Program-made: the position numbers and the translations under genes
Source: Marinilabiliaceae bacterium
Lineage (GTDB): Bacteria > Bacteroidota > Bacteroidia > Bacteroidales > Marinilabiliaceae
Length of the DNA: 34,469 nucleotides
Assembly: GCA_016342595.1 (NCBI GenBank)
Contig: JAEINY010000042.1
Coordinates: 1 to 34,469, forward strand
Direction of reading: 5' to 3'
Part shown: positions 15,845 to 25,258 of the stretch, piece after piece
Position numbering within the stretch: the first letter of the stretch is position 1
How the letters are laid out: each line of letters opens with the position of its first letter
Notes under the pieces: generated by a model
What the model was told of the DNA's origin: nothing
The model's input: the letters and a program-made list of their open reading frames with translations, nothing else
The model's database searches: none

Positions 15845-16492
15845 ATGAAAAAAAAATATTCCATCATTATTAACCTATTAAGTGGTTTAATCAGATCAGT
15901 ATATAGCAGCTCCCAATATTGCATAAAAAAAGGCTATAAACATAGAACTAGCTACAGGTATTATGATAACACACCTTGCTCTGATGAATGGCAAAATGAA
16001 ATCTATATTGAAGCTTGCAGATTTGCAAAGGAAAATAATTTAAACAAAGTAATTGACATCGGATGTGGATCTGCTTTCAAATTATTGAAGCATTTTAGTG
16101 ATTTCGAGACAATAGGTGTTGATGTGCCTGAAACTTATAATTTTCTTCAAAAAAAATATCCTCAAGAAAAGTGGTTATCTACGGCTGATATAGAAGCATC
16201 AGAACTAACCGGAGACTTAATTATATGCTCAGATGTGATTGAACACGTTGAAGATCCAAACAAGATTATCGAACAAATAAAACAAATCAAGAACATCAAA
16301 TTTATTTTTATTAGTACTCCGGAAAGAAATATTCTCAATGGTTGTTACCACTATGGACCTCCCAGGAATCCTCATCACCTACGAGAATGGAGTGGTTGGG
16401 AATTCAGGAATTTCATTTCACAGCATTTCAATATTTTGTCGCATACAATAACGAATTATAATCAAGGAACTCAACTAATCGTTTGCAATTAA
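15845..16492 (+). CDS. Class I SAM-dependent methyltransferase
   Basis: 215 residues from the ATG at 15845. A TTG ten codons upstream (15815) is possible, but the extra residues look non-coding. SAM-binding motif I is VIDIGCGSAFKLLKHF (DIGCGS at 71-76), motif II acid D93 in TIGVDVPE, and the motif IV region SDVIEHVEDP at 129-138. The end has HHLREWSGWEF, a substrate-side motif of small glycan or lipid methyltransferases. It may O-methylate a sugar, possibly as a cap; the Wzt C-domain of some systems reads such caps, but no evidence here shows that. The 110-bp gap before it contains only AT-rich sequence. Confidence 0.85.
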   Translation: MKKKYSIIINLLSGLIRSVYSSSQYCIKKGYKHRTSYRYYDNTPCSDEWQNEIYIEACRFAKENNLNKVIDIGCGSAFKLLKHFSDFETIGVDVPETYNFLQKKYPQEKWLSTADIEASELTGDLIICSDVIEHVEDPNKIIEQIKQIKNIKFIFISTPERNILNGCYHYGPPRNPHHLREWSGWEFRNFISQHFNILSHTITNYNQGTQLIVCN

Positions 16493-16545
16493 TTAGGATA
16501 GGTTGATTATTATTCGCTCATTGAATCCATTATCAAACAATAAAT

Positions 16546-17529
16546 ATGGCTCCACTTATTACTATCGTTATACCCATTTACAATGTTGCTTCATTTCTTC
16601 CCAAATGTCTGGTTTCTTGTCTCAATCAATCTTATGGTCATCTTGAAATAATAGCAGTTAACGATGGCAGTACGGATAACTCCTTAAGCATACTCACCCA
16701 ATATTCTAATAATGATAAGCGCATTAAAATAATAAACAAATCCAATGGTGGTTTAAACAGTGCTCGAAAAGCTGGTATTAAAGCATCAAATGGAGTGTAC
16801 GTTACCATACTGGATGGGGATGATTACCTTGAAAAGAAGGGTATAGAAACATTGGTAACCATAGCGAATAAAAACCGAGCAGATATAGTAGTTGCCGGTG
16901 CAAACATAGTGCTTGCAGAAAATGGTAAAACAATTGATAGAATTAGTCATAGAGATTTAACACTTGAAAATGTTGATTATATTAAAAAAGTAATATCAGA
17001 TGGACCAAATACGGTCTGTATGAAACTATACAGAAAGGAATTATTAATTAACAACATTGAATATCCAAATATAAAAGCCGGTCAGGATTTGCCACTTACC
17101 ATTCAATGGGGGCTGCTAGCACAAAAAGTTGTTTTCACACCTGAAGTAATCTATAATTACGTAGTAGCTCGTCAAGGATCCACCATGAGTGGAGATAGAA
17201 AAGTATACGTAGAAGAAGGATTCAAAGCTTATTGCTTTACTTTTAATATTCTGATAAAACATCGTCAGTTATCACATTATTCAAAAGAATTAACCAATGG
17301 CTCTTGTGCTAAACTTTATACCTATTTAAGTACCAAAAGCAATCGCTTCTCAAAGAATAAGTCGTCAGTAAAGATGATCACTAATTTTATTTGGGTTCAT
17401 CAACAATTTCTAAATAATCGTCAATTAAAAATATTTATACTACTATTAAAAATAAACCTCCATTTGGCGCACTATTTTGTGGCAACGATGCAAAAAATAA
17501 AACCCACTCTAAATCCCTACACAAAGTAG
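16546..17529 (+). CDS. GT2 glycosyltransferase
   Basis: 327 residues. Complete GT-A domain: ITIVIPIYNVASFLPKCLVS, VNDGSTD (NDGSTD at 39-44), NGGLNSARKAGI at 67-78 and DGDDYLEKKG from residue 90. The C-terminal part has GQDLPLTIQWGLLAQKVVF (acceptor region) and a basic helical tail that may bind the membrane. First of four adjacent GT2 genes. No specific sugar can be assigned. Confidence 0.88.
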   Translation: MAPLITIVIPIYNVASFLPKCLVSCLNQSYGHLEIIAVNDGSTDNSLSILTQYSNNDKRIKIINKSNGGLNSARKAGIKASNGVYVTILDGDDYLEKKGIETLVTIANKNRADIVVAGANIVLAENGKTIDRISHRDLTLENVDYIKKVISDGPNTVCMKLYRKELLINNIEYPNIKAGQDLPLTIQWGLLAQKVVFTPEVIYNYVVARQGSTMSGDRKVYVEEGFKAYCFTFNILIKHRQLSHYSKELTNGSCAKLYTYLSTKSNRFSKNKSSVKMITNFIWVHQQFLNNRQLKIFILLLKINLHLAHYFVATMQKIKPTLNPYTK

Positions 17530-17590
17530 TTCCTTTTAAAAACAAATCCTAATTTCACTTTTTATCTCTATCAATTTTCGCACCCTATTC

Positions 17591-18565
17591 ATGAATGCCC
17601 CAACAATATCCATCATCATCCCGGTCAAAAACGGTATCGCTACGATCCGTCAATGCCTGGATGCCATATACCGGCAAACCCTCATTGACCAAACCGAAGT
17701 GATTATCATCGACAGCGGGAGTACCGATGGTACTTTGGAAATTCTAAAACAATTTCCCGTGCGATTATACAAAATACTACCTGAAACCTTTAACCATGGC
17801 GCGACCCGTAACTATGGGGTAGCACTGGCCAAAGGCGAATATGTGGTCATGACGGTGCAGGATGCCATACCGGTACATAGGACCTGGTTAGAAAACTTCA
17901 TCTATCATTTTAAAAACAAAATAATTCAGGCAGTAGTAGGTATTCAGTGCGTAGATGAGGATCACAAAAATAACCCTGCCGTCTGGTTTAAACGTTACTC
18001 GCACCCCACATTAGAAATTAGGGATATACAAGCTGATGCTTTTATTCGTCTGACAAAAAAACAACAATTCGCTCTTTGCAATTGGGACAATGTGAATGCT
18101 GCTTATCGCAAAAGCGCACTAATGGAAATCCCTTTTAAAACCACCAACTATTCAGAAGATTGGTTGTGGGCAAAAAGTGCTTTACTAAAGGGCTTCACCA
18201 TTGCCAGAGACCCATCCATATTAGTTTATCATTATCACCATCATACCTTTGCTTATAATTTCAGAGCAAAACTAATAGCAAAATACATAGATTTCAAGGG
18301 CTTTTCCTACACACCACCAATAACATTCCCCATAATAGGTTTATTATCTAAAATTAAACGCATTTGGAAATACACCACCATTTCAACAGTTAAGAAAATC
18401 TATTGGACGAATCATAATATAGGAATCTTCACGTCGACACTATTGGCAGAAATAGTCATGCATACAGCGCTAATTATTTCTTGGAAAAAAGAGCCTATTT
18501 GGTTATACAAACTATTTTTCAATAACGATATACCTCAAGGAATAAGCAATGACACCAATAAATAA
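17591..18565 (+). CDS. GT2 glycosyltransferase (rhamnosyltransferase-like)
   Basis: 324 residues. ISIIIPVKNGIATIRQCLDA, IIDSGSTDGT (DSGSTD at 41-46), FNHGATRNYG at 67-76, and TVQDAIP with QDA at 90-92 in place of DxD, as in several rhamnosyltransferases. NWDNVNAAYRKSAL and EDWLWAK follow in the acceptor part. A hydrophobic C-terminal segment (~280-300) may anchor it. It overlaps the next gene by 17 bp, in a different frame. Confidence 0.86.
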   Translation: MNAPTISIIIPVKNGIATIRQCLDAIYRQTLIDQTEVIIIDSGSTDGTLEILKQFPVRLYKILPETFNHGATRNYGVALAKGEYVVMTVQDAIPVHRTWLENFIYHFKNKIIQAVVGIQCVDEDHKNNPAVWFKRYSHPTLEIRDIQADAFIRLTKKQQFALCNWDNVNAAYRKSALMEIPFKTTNYSEDWLWAKSALLKGFTIARDPSILVYHYHHHTFAYNFRAKLIAKYIDFKGFSYTPPITFPIIGLLSKIKRIWKYTTISTVKKIYWTNHNIGIFTSTLLAEIVMHTALIISWKKEPIWLYKLFFNNDIPQGISNDTNK

Positions 18566-19469
18566 GCCAACCATTAGTGTACTTGTAACCGTGTATAACA
18601 GGGCTAGATACCTGTATGACTGTATTCAAAGCATTTTAAAATCAACATTCCAAGATTATGAAATAATCATACTTGACGATGCATCTACAGATAACTCATT
18701 TGTTATCGCCACTGAATTAGCCAAATCAGATACTCGTATTGCCTTGTATCAAAATGAAGTTAATCTGGGGCAATTTGCCAATCGTAACAAGGCTGCTAAA
18801 TTAGCAAAAGGGAAATACCTTAAATATGTCGATTCCGATGATTTAATATACCCCCATTGCCTTGAAGTAATGGCAGCAGCGGCCATTACCTACCCGGATG
18901 CCGGCCTTATTGCCGAGTGTTACTTCAATAGCAATCAACAACCGTTACCGGTTGCCTTCTCTCCTGAAGAAGCCATTATCACCCATTTTTTCTCGGGAAA
19001 TAGGATGTTAAACGTTGGACCAACCTCCATTTTATATAAAAAAGAGATATTTGACAAAGTAAACGGTTTCAGGCAAGACATTGGCATTCTTGCTGATGTA
19101 TTGCTCAATTATGAAGTCGGTATGCAACAACCAATTGTTGGTGTATCAAAGGATCTTATCTTTTGGCGCATCCATAATGAACAGGTAACCATCGGTCAAA
19201 AAAATATTTCTCGCATGATGATTGAACGGTTTCAAATCAATCAAATCATATTAAACCATAAAGATCTGCCTGTTTCAGAAAAAATCAGAAGCATTATAAA
19301 GAAAAATATCACCAGCATTTTAGCTCGAAACATATTAAAACTACTTATGAAATGTAAAATAGGAATAGTACTCACTGTTTATAAGAATACAAATTTAAAA
19401 CTCACAGACATACTTCTCAGTTTCATACCGAACAAAAAAGAGATGCACATAAGAAAGTTAGAGCAATAA
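18549..19469 (+). CDS. GT2 glycosyltransferase
   Basis: 306 residues. ISVLVTVYNRARYLYDCIQS, LDDASTDNS (DDASTD at 43-48), NLGQFANRNKAA at 72-83 and the metal motif DSDD at 95-98. The start ATG at 18549 lies within the end of the previous gene; a second ATG is not available near, and the family begins at about residue 8, so the overlap is probably real. Confidence 0.86.
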   Translation: MTPINKPTISVLVTVYNRARYLYDCIQSILKSTFQDYEIIILDDASTDNSFVIATELAKSDTRIALYQNEVNLGQFANRNKAAKLAKGKYLKYVDSDDLIYPHCLEVMAAAAITYPDAGLIAECYFNSNQQPLPVAFSPEEAIITHFFSGNRMLNVGPTSILYKKEIFDKVNGFRQDIGILADVLLNYEVGMQQPIVGVSKDLIFWRIHNEQVTIGQKNISRMMIERFQINQIILNHKDLPVSEKIRSIIKKNITSILARNILKLLMKCKIGIVLTVYKNTNLKLTDILLSFIPNKKEMHIRKLEQ

Positions 19470-19505
19470 TTATTCTTTTCACCTACACAAATCCTATTTA
19501 TATAA

Positions 19506-20468
19506 ATGTTTGTTTCAATAATTATTACTGTCTATAACGCAGGTCGCTTCTTGGAAGAGACCTTAAACTCAGTTTTTCAGCAGACCTACCCTCACCTGGA
19601 AATCATTTGTGTGAATGATGGATCAACGGATAACTCGAATGAGATTTTACAACACTACAAAAATAAAATCAAAATTATAAACCAACCAAATCAAGGGCAA
19701 TGTGCTGCTTCAAATGCTGGTTTAAAAATAGCTACTGGAGAGTATATAAAATTTTTTGATGCTGATGACCTGATGAATCCAGAGCACATCGAGTTACAGG
19801 TAAAAAAGCTCAATGGACGAACCGATGCCATCGCCTCCTGTGAATGGGGGCGTTTTTATGATGGTAATCCCCAAAACACAAAATTTATACCAGAACCGGT
19901 ATGGAAGGATATGGAACCCCTGAAATGGTTAAAAACGGCCCTGGCTCAAAAAGCAGACATGATGGGTGCCCCACTGTGGCTCATACCAAGGCAACTTCTT
20001 GAAAAAACAGGGGGATGGGATGAACGGCTAAGCCTGAATAATGATTTTGAATTCATTACGCGGCTTTTGCTCCATTGCAAAGAGGTATTATTCACAAAAG
20101 GGGCAAAGATTTATTATCGATCAGGCAGGGCAGGAAGCCTGGCTAATTCAGCAAATCGAAAAGCCTTCGAGGCAGCCCTATTATCGACCGACTTGGGATG
20201 TCAACACCTTTTGGAGCGAGAAAACTCACCGATTATCAGATTATTGTGTGCTAACCGCTACCAAACATGGGCTTATCGCATATATCCACATTTCCCTGAT
20301 CTTGTAAATAAAGTTGAAAAAAAGATTATTTCCTTTGGCGGCAGCACCAATAAAATAGAGGGAGGTCGCTTCTTTAAGTTAATGAGAGATCTTTTTGGAT
20401 GGAAATGTGCAAAAAAAGTCCAATCCAAATATCACCAATTAAGAACAACCCTGGAACGACAAAACTAA
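19506..20468 (+). CDS. GT2 glycosyltransferase
   Basis: 320 residues. VSIIITVYNAGRFLEETLNS, CVNDGSTDNS (NDGSTD at 37-42), NQGQCAASNAGL at 62-73 and FFDADDLMNP (DADD at 85-88). GGWDERLSLNNDFEFITRLL marks the acceptor-side region of this subgroup. The following acyltransferase begins immediately after its stop codon (zero gap), so they are co-translated and the acyl group may go on the sugar added here (inference). Confidence 0.88.
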   Translation: MFVSIIITVYNAGRFLEETLNSVFQQTYPHLEIICVNDGSTDNSNEILQHYKNKIKIINQPNQGQCAASNAGLKIATGEYIKFFDADDLMNPEHIELQVKKLNGRTDAIASCEWGRFYDGNPQNTKFIPEPVWKDMEPLKWLKTALAQKADMMGAPLWLIPRQLLEKTGGWDERLSLNNDFEFITRLLLHCKEVLFTKGAKIYYRSGRAGSLANSANRKAFEAALLSTDLGCQHLLERENSPIIRLLCANRYQTWAYRIYPHFPDLVNKVEKKIISFGGSTNKIEGGRFFKLMRDLFGWKCAKKVQSKYHQLRTTLERQN

Positions 20469-21464
20469 ATGACAAATCCCCACAATAGATTAACCGTATT
20501 GGATGCCTTCAGAGGTATAGCTGCATTAGCCGTAGTATTATACCATTACACAATTCGTTATAGCTTATTATATGATTTTGAGACACCATCGTTCATGCAG
20601 GTTTTTAAATATGGATACTTAGGTGTCCATTTATTTTTTATCATCAGTGGATTCGTCATTTTCATGACCATTCAAAAAAACAATACCCCTCTCCTGTTCC
20701 TTTATAAACGCTTTACCCGACTTTATCCAACTTATTGGATTTGTCTGATTGTAACATTACTGGCAGTTTCTATTTTTTCACTTACTGGACGACATATTTC
20801 TATAACAGCCTCACTCATCAATTTTAGTATGTTTCAGGAAGCCCTTAACATTCCTCATGTTGATGGATCGTATTGGTCGTTGACAATTGAATTATTTTTT
20901 TATTTACAAATAGCTTTTTTACTAGCTCTAAAAAGTATAAAACACCTTTATTATTGGGCTACTCTTTTTCTACTGCTATTTATATCTAATAAAATTATTC
21001 ACATACCCCTAAAGAGCTTCTATCTCAACCTGCATTATAGTCCTCTCTTTCTGGCAGGAATTTTCTTCTATAAACTTAAGTTTCTTAAGACAAAATGGAT
21101 TGATCACATATTCATCATCTGCTGCCTAATCTCCTATGTCTTTTTTTCAAAGTCACACGCCGAACAAATTATTATTACATTATTTTTTATTTTGTTCTAT
21201 TTTTTCGTCTACAATAAGCTTGAATTCATTGGCATAAAACCCCTTCTTTTTCTGGGAGAAATATCTTATGCATTATACTTGCTCCATCAAAATATTGGGT
21301 ATATCATTATGAATGTTGTAAGAGATTACACAAACAACTATAGTATCGTACTTTTGACACCAATTTTTTTTTCAATCATATTGGCGTGGTTAGTTACAAA
21401 ATATGCTGAAAGACCATTGATGAAAACACTAAGAAATACATCACTTCTCAAACTTTATAAATGA
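20469..21464 (+). CDS. Acyltransferase family 3 (OafA/NodX type) membrane O-acyltransferase
   Basis: 331 residues, almost entirely hydrophobic, about ten membrane segments. Family start LDAFRGIAALAVVLYHYT with R15 and the conserved H26. The following FFIISGFVIF, FLYKRFTRLYPTYW and DGSYWSLTIELFFY are hallmarks. Members transfer acetyl or other acyl groups from the cytoplasm to glycans at the membrane. No C-terminal SGNH domain is present. It ends in a 4-bp ATGA overlap with the next transferase. The remnant at 10391 shows that a different acylation enzyme was lost from this locus. Confidence 0.92.
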   Translation: MTNPHNRLTVLDAFRGIAALAVVLYHYTIRYSLLYDFETPSFMQVFKYGYLGVHLFFIISGFVIFMTIQKNNTPLLFLYKRFTRLYPTYWICLIVTLLAVSIFSLTGRHISITASLINFSMFQEALNIPHVDGSYWSLTIELFFYLQIAFLLALKSIKHLYYWATLFLLLFISNKIIHIPLKSFYLNLHYSPLFLAGIFFYKLKFLKTKWIDHIFIICCLISYVFFSKSHAEQIIITLFFILFYFFVYNKLEFIGIKPLLFLGEISYALYLLHQNIGYIIMNVVRDYTNNYSIVLLTPIFFSIILAWLVTKYAERPLMKTLRNTSLLKLYK

Positions 21465-22489
21465 AGATTTTAATCTCCACCGATCCTGAAATACCGGTAC
21501 CCCCTGCCCTATACGGCGGTGCCGAACGAGTAGCCTATGGCTTAATAAAGGGCTTAAAAAAAGAGGGACACGAAATAATACTACTGGCAAATAAAGCATC
21601 GAAAGCACCTGAAGTGGATAAACTAATCGGCTGGAAAAAGGAACTATCCATTGGTTTTTGGAATATCCTGATTAACGCTTTTCAGTTATTTAAAGTGATC
21701 AAACAGGAAAAACCGGATGTGGTCTATTGTTATTCCAGGATATTATACCTCTACCCCTCCTGGCTACTTACCAGGAAGGTATTTTTCAAACGGTATGGCC
21801 GATTCATATCCCCCAAATCCACCGCACTGGCCAATACTCTTATTGGCAAACGCATTATTTACACAGCCAATGGACGTCACATGATCAACCATTTACCTGA
21901 CCAACAGAAATGGCACATTATACACAACATGGTGGATACAGACCTTTTTAAGGATGATCCGGGACGGATAAAGAATTACCTGTTCTTTTTGGGAAGAATT
22001 GAACACATCAAAGGCACCAAAGAAGCCATTGAGGCTGCCCTGGCAGCTAATGAAAAGTTAGTCATCGCAGGCAATATACCCCCTGAACATCAGTCTTACT
22101 TTGATCAATACGTAAAACCTCATCTTTCCAATCCTTTATTTAAGTATATTGGCCCGGTGAATGACGAAGAGAAAATAAAGTGGTTACAGGGCGCAAAAGG
22201 AATGCTGCTACCTTTAAACCTGGCCGTAGAAGCCTTTCCCAATACAATGATTGAGAGCCTGGCCTGTGGTACACCAGTCATTGGCTTTAATATTTCTGCT
22301 GTACCAGAAGCCGTGACCAACCAACTCAACGGCTATGTGGTAAAAAATGTCGAAGAAATGACTGCGGCCATCAAAAAGCTGGATAGCATAGATCGGCAAA
22401 AAGTAAGGGAAGATGCTATCAAACGTTTTTCCATTCCGGTAATCACCCAACAACATATATCCTTATTTCAGAAATATCTGTACAAATAA
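21461..22489 (+). CDS. GT4 glycosyltransferase
   Basis: 342 residues, GT-B. N-terminal acceptor domain with PVPPALYGGAERVAYGLI (13-30), a short version of the family. C-domain: YLFFLGRIEHIKGTKEAIEA at 173-192 and the donor-binding EAFPNTMIESLACGTPVIGF (257-276). It starts in an ATGA overlap with the acyltransferase. Substrate unknown. Confidence 0.9.
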   Translation: MKILISTDPEIPVPPALYGGAERVAYGLIKGLKKEGHEIILLANKASKAPEVDKLIGWKKELSIGFWNILINAFQLFKVIKQEKPDVVYCYSRILYLYPSWLLTRKVFFKRYGRFISPKSTALANTLIGKRIIYTANGRHMINHLPDQQKWHIIHNMVDTDLFKDDPGRIKNYLFFLGRIEHIKGTKEAIEAALAANEKLVIAGNIPPEHQSYFDQYVKPHLSNPLFKYIGPVNDEEKIKWLQGAKGMLLPLNLAVEAFPNTMIESLACGTPVIGFNISAVPEAVTNQLNGYVVKNVEEMTAAIKKLDSIDRQKVREDAIKRFSIPVITQQHISLFQKYLYK

Positions 22490-22498
22490 TCATGATTA

Positions 22499-23740
22499 AT
22501 GAATAAGAGAGTTTTGTTTTTAACAACCGCCAATTTAAGCATGAAACCTCGTCTGGTAAAAGAAATACAGTTGGCCAGATCAATGGGATTTGATGTTGAT
22601 TTAATTGCATTTAAAATTAATAATTGGACAGATAATAATCATGATCTATTAGCTCACCAATTAAAAATAAACCACACTACAATTTATGCCACCCGCCACA
22701 ACTTTTTGATCTGGCTAATTAGTTCAGTATGTCATCTTATAGCTCAAAAACTATGGCCATTTTTTAAAAGTAATCTATTACTATCGGCTTTTGCATCAAA
22801 CAAGCGTACAATTATGATGTGGTTATACCTGTTGTTTCATTCAAGTTATAAAAGCTATTCGTGGATAATCGGACGCAATACTGCAACCATCTATCCCATC
22901 TTATTTTTCAAGAAGAGATTCATCGGATCGATTGGTTTCGATGTTGAAGACTATCATCCGGGAGAAAGAGTATCATGGTGTCAGCCCGAAAATGAAGAAT
23001 CTCGCCGCAAGCTACTACTAAGTAAAATATTCCATTATTGTAAATATGTATCTTTTGCAGGTGAACCTATTATGACTGAAGCAAAAAAAACATTCCCTTA
23101 TATAGGTAAATCTTCACAATTAATTAATGTTCCTAATTCTTTCTCTTCTTTAGAGTTCAACCATCCAGAAAACAAAACTGCATTAAAAAACAAAATCGAG
23201 TTAGTTTGGTTTTCGGTTGATATTTCCGCTAATCGAGGATTGGAACAATTAATTGAGGCTATAAAACCATTAAGTCAATATTTCCATCTTACATTATACG
23301 GTACACGTATCCCTTCCTTTTATGAGCAATGGATTAAACCAAATCAATCGTTTATAAACATTAAACAACCCGTTTCACAAATACAACTACATAAAGAACT
23401 CGCCAACTATGATGTAGGGTTAGCACTTGAAATCGCAGCCACAGATTTGAATAAACAATTGGCTATTTCGAATAAACTTTATGCTTATGCTCAGGCAGGC
23501 CTGTTTATTGTTGCGACAAACACATTGGCGCAACAACAATTTATGGAAGTAAACCCGGGAGTAGGTTTGATATGCGGTCAAACAGCAAATGATATGCAAA
23601 ATACATTGGAAAAAATTAGACTAAAAGAAATTGAAATAAGAAATTCAAAAATTAAACGCTTTGAGAAGGGAAAGAAACTGGCTTGGGATAAAGAAGCGAA
23701 TAAATTAAAAGATATTTGGAGTAAATCCTCTTTACTATAA
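22499..23740 (+). CDS. Putative GT-B glycosyltransferase
   Basis: 413 residues. The N-domain begins RVLFLTTANLSMKPRLVKEI, the start of a known GT4-like subgroup. IGFDVEDYHPGE lies at about 142-153, then ELVWFSVDISANRGLEQLIE at the domain junction and KLYAYAQAGLFIVATNTLAQ (~322-341) in the donor site. The canonical E-x7-E is degenerate, so the GT4 assignment is by overall layout. It starts 9 bp after the previous stop. Confidence 0.75.
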   Translation: MNKRVLFLTTANLSMKPRLVKEIQLARSMGFDVDLIAFKINNWTDNNHDLLAHQLKINHTTIYATRHNFLIWLISSVCHLIAQKLWPFFKSNLLLSAFASNKRTIMMWLYLLFHSSYKSYSWIIGRNTATIYPILFFKKRFIGSIGFDVEDYHPGERVSWCQPENEESRRKLLLSKIFHYCKYVSFAGEPIMTEAKKTFPYIGKSSQLINVPNSFSSLEFNHPENKTALKNKIELVWFSVDISANRGLEQLIEAIKPLSQYFHLTLYGTRIPSFYEQWIKPNQSFINIKQPVSQIQLHKELANYDVGLALEIAATDLNKQLAISNKLYAYAQAGLFIVATNTLAQQQFMEVNPGVGLICGQTANDMQNTLEKIRLKEIEIRNSKIKRFEKGKKLAWDKEANKLKDIWSKSSLL

Positions 23741-23792
23741 AACTAAGCTAAGCACTTGTACCAATGGACACTAAAAGCTAATAGCCTAACAA

Positions 23793-25220
23793 ATGAAAAC
23801 CATCTTAATAATATACCCCCACTGGCACCCGGCTAACCTAGCTGGTGTTCAACGCCCGCGTTTAATCGGTAACTTCCTGAAAGAATTTGGATGGAAACCA
23901 CGGGTGCTCACTGTGAAAGCCGATTACTTTGAAGAAACTCCTGATATTGATTTTGAAAAGACTTTTTCCAAAGACTTTGAAGTTACTCGAATAAAAGCTC
24001 TTAAGGTGACTAAACCCCGAATTATTGGAGATATTGGCCTAAGGGCCTTTTTTCAATTATACAAAGAGGCAAAACGAATTCTTCAAAATGAATCCATCGA
24101 TTTTATCTGGCTTCCTATCCCCTCGTTTTATAATGCCCTACTGGGCCGTTTACTCTACGAAAAAACACAAGTCCCCTATGGCATTGATTACATCGATCCC
24201 TGGGTACGCGATATCAGCAACCAGAAAAACCTGCGAGCCCGTCTCAGTCAATGGATCGCCCGCCTACTGGAACCCATCGCCATCAAAAAAGTGAGCGTCA
24301 TCAGCGGGGTTTCCACCCCTTACTATGCTCCGGTAATCCAACGTAATTTCCCGGCTATTGCCAATGAATTACTTAAATCGGATTCTAATAGGAACAATTC
24401 TGTATCGGCAAATCGACAAATTAACAAATCAACAAATCGACCAATAGTTCACGTTGCCATGCCCTATGGCTTCGATCCAAAGGATCATCAAATCAAACTG
24501 GATAAGCTGGAATACCCCTGGGAAAAATTCAGTCATCAGTCATCAGTTAGCAATGATCAATCGTCTCACAACCTACTAACCTCCCAAACGCACAACCTAT
24601 CAACCAACGAAACTCACCTCTCACCTCTCACCTCTCATCTTTCAAAGATCTGGCTCTACGCAGGTGCTTTTCTGCCCAATAGTCACATTTTAATGGATGC
24701 TTTTTTTAAAGCAATATCTATATTGAGAAACGAAGGAAAGTGGGACGAAAATATTCAGCTATGGTTTATTGGTACAGGCCCTTACCCCGCCAAACGCATC
24801 ACCGCTTACGCAAAAGACCATGGTATTGAGGACATCGTGTTTGAAAACCGCGAACGTTTCCCCTTTTTACAGGTACTAAACTTTTTAGCTGCAGCCAATA
24901 CTGTTATGATGATTGGAAGTACTGAAGAACACTATACTGCTAGTAAAACCTATCAGTCCATCTTGAGTGAACGGCCCGTTGTTAGTGTGTTTCATTATAA
25001 AAGTAGTGCTGTAAAAGTTATGGAATATTGTCATGCTGATCAGTTTACAGTACGCTACAAACCGGAAATGAATCACGAGGATATTGTGGAAAGTTTTAAG
25101 GAAGTTATATTAAAACGTCTACAATCGGAGACCTGGCAACCTGATTTATCGGCTTTGGATCAGTATTCAGCCAGGGAGTCGACTAAGAAATTGGTGGAAG
25201 CCATCGAAAGAGTGATTTAA
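23793..25220 (+). CDS. GT4-like glycosyltransferase with in-frame repeat insertions
   Basis: 475 residues, longer than its neighbours. N-domain: IIYPHWHPANLAGVQRPRLI, then IDFIWLPIPSFYNALLG and IDYIDPWVRD (131-140). C-domain begins at IWLYAGAFLPNSH (286-298), with IQLWFIGTGP and TEEHYTASKTYQSILSERPV later. Two low-complexity Ser/Asn/Thr-rich segments (about 195-217 and 246-285) lie between the two domains and are encoded by DNA repeats seen elsewhere as intergenic words (see separate entries). They probably sit in a surface linker, so the enzyme can still be active; this is not certain. Confidence 0.8.
   Translation: MKTILIIYPHWHPANLAGVQRPRLIGNFLKEFGWKPRVLTVKADYFEETPDIDFEKTFSKDFEVTRIKALKVTKPRIIGDIGLRAFFQLYKEAKRILQNESIDFIWLPIPSFYNALLGRLLYEKTQVPYGIDYIDPWVRDISNQKNLRARLSQWIARLLEPIAIKKVSVISGVSTPYYAPVIQRNFPAIANELLKSDSNRNNSVSANRQINKSTNRPIVHVAMPYGFDPKDHQIKLDKLEYPWEKFSHQSSVSNDQSSHNLLTSQTHNLSTNETHLSPLTSHLSKIWLYAGAFLPNSHILMDAFFKAISILRNEGKWDENIQLWFIGTGPYPAKRITAYAKDHGIEDIVFENRERFPFLQVLNFLAAANTVMMIGSTEEHYTASKTYQSILSERPVVSVFHYKSSAVKVMEYCHADQFTVRYKPEMNHEDIVESFKEVILKRLQSETWQPDLSALDQYSARESTKKLVEAIERVI
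24375..24443. repeat. In-frame word repeat inside glycosyltransferase (AAATCGACAAATTAAC type)
   Basis: The DNA reads AAATCGACAAATTAACAAAT and then CAACAAATCGACC, a run of near-identical 7-9 bp words. It is translated as a Ser/Asn-rich stretch (residues ~195-217) with no likeness to the family. Confidence 0.6.
24528..24647. repeat. In-frame word repeat inside glycosyltransferase (CACCTCT type)
   Basis: The segment opens with AGTCATCAGTCATCAGTTAG and later carries three copies of CACCTCT in ACTCACCTCTCACCTCTCAC. It is open in frame and adds about 40 residues (246-285) of Ser/Thr/His/Asn-rich sequence just before the C-terminal domain. Confidence 0.65.
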
Positions 25221-25258
25221 CCGCAGAGTTCGCTGAGAAATCGCAAAGAAAAATAAGT
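25221..25258. repeat. Left arm of inverted word repeat flanking GxxExxY gene
   Basis: The gap before the broken GxxExxY gene contains ACCGCAGAGTTCGCTGAG and AAATCGCAAAG. Its inverted counterpart is downstream at 25742-25797. Confidence 0.6.
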
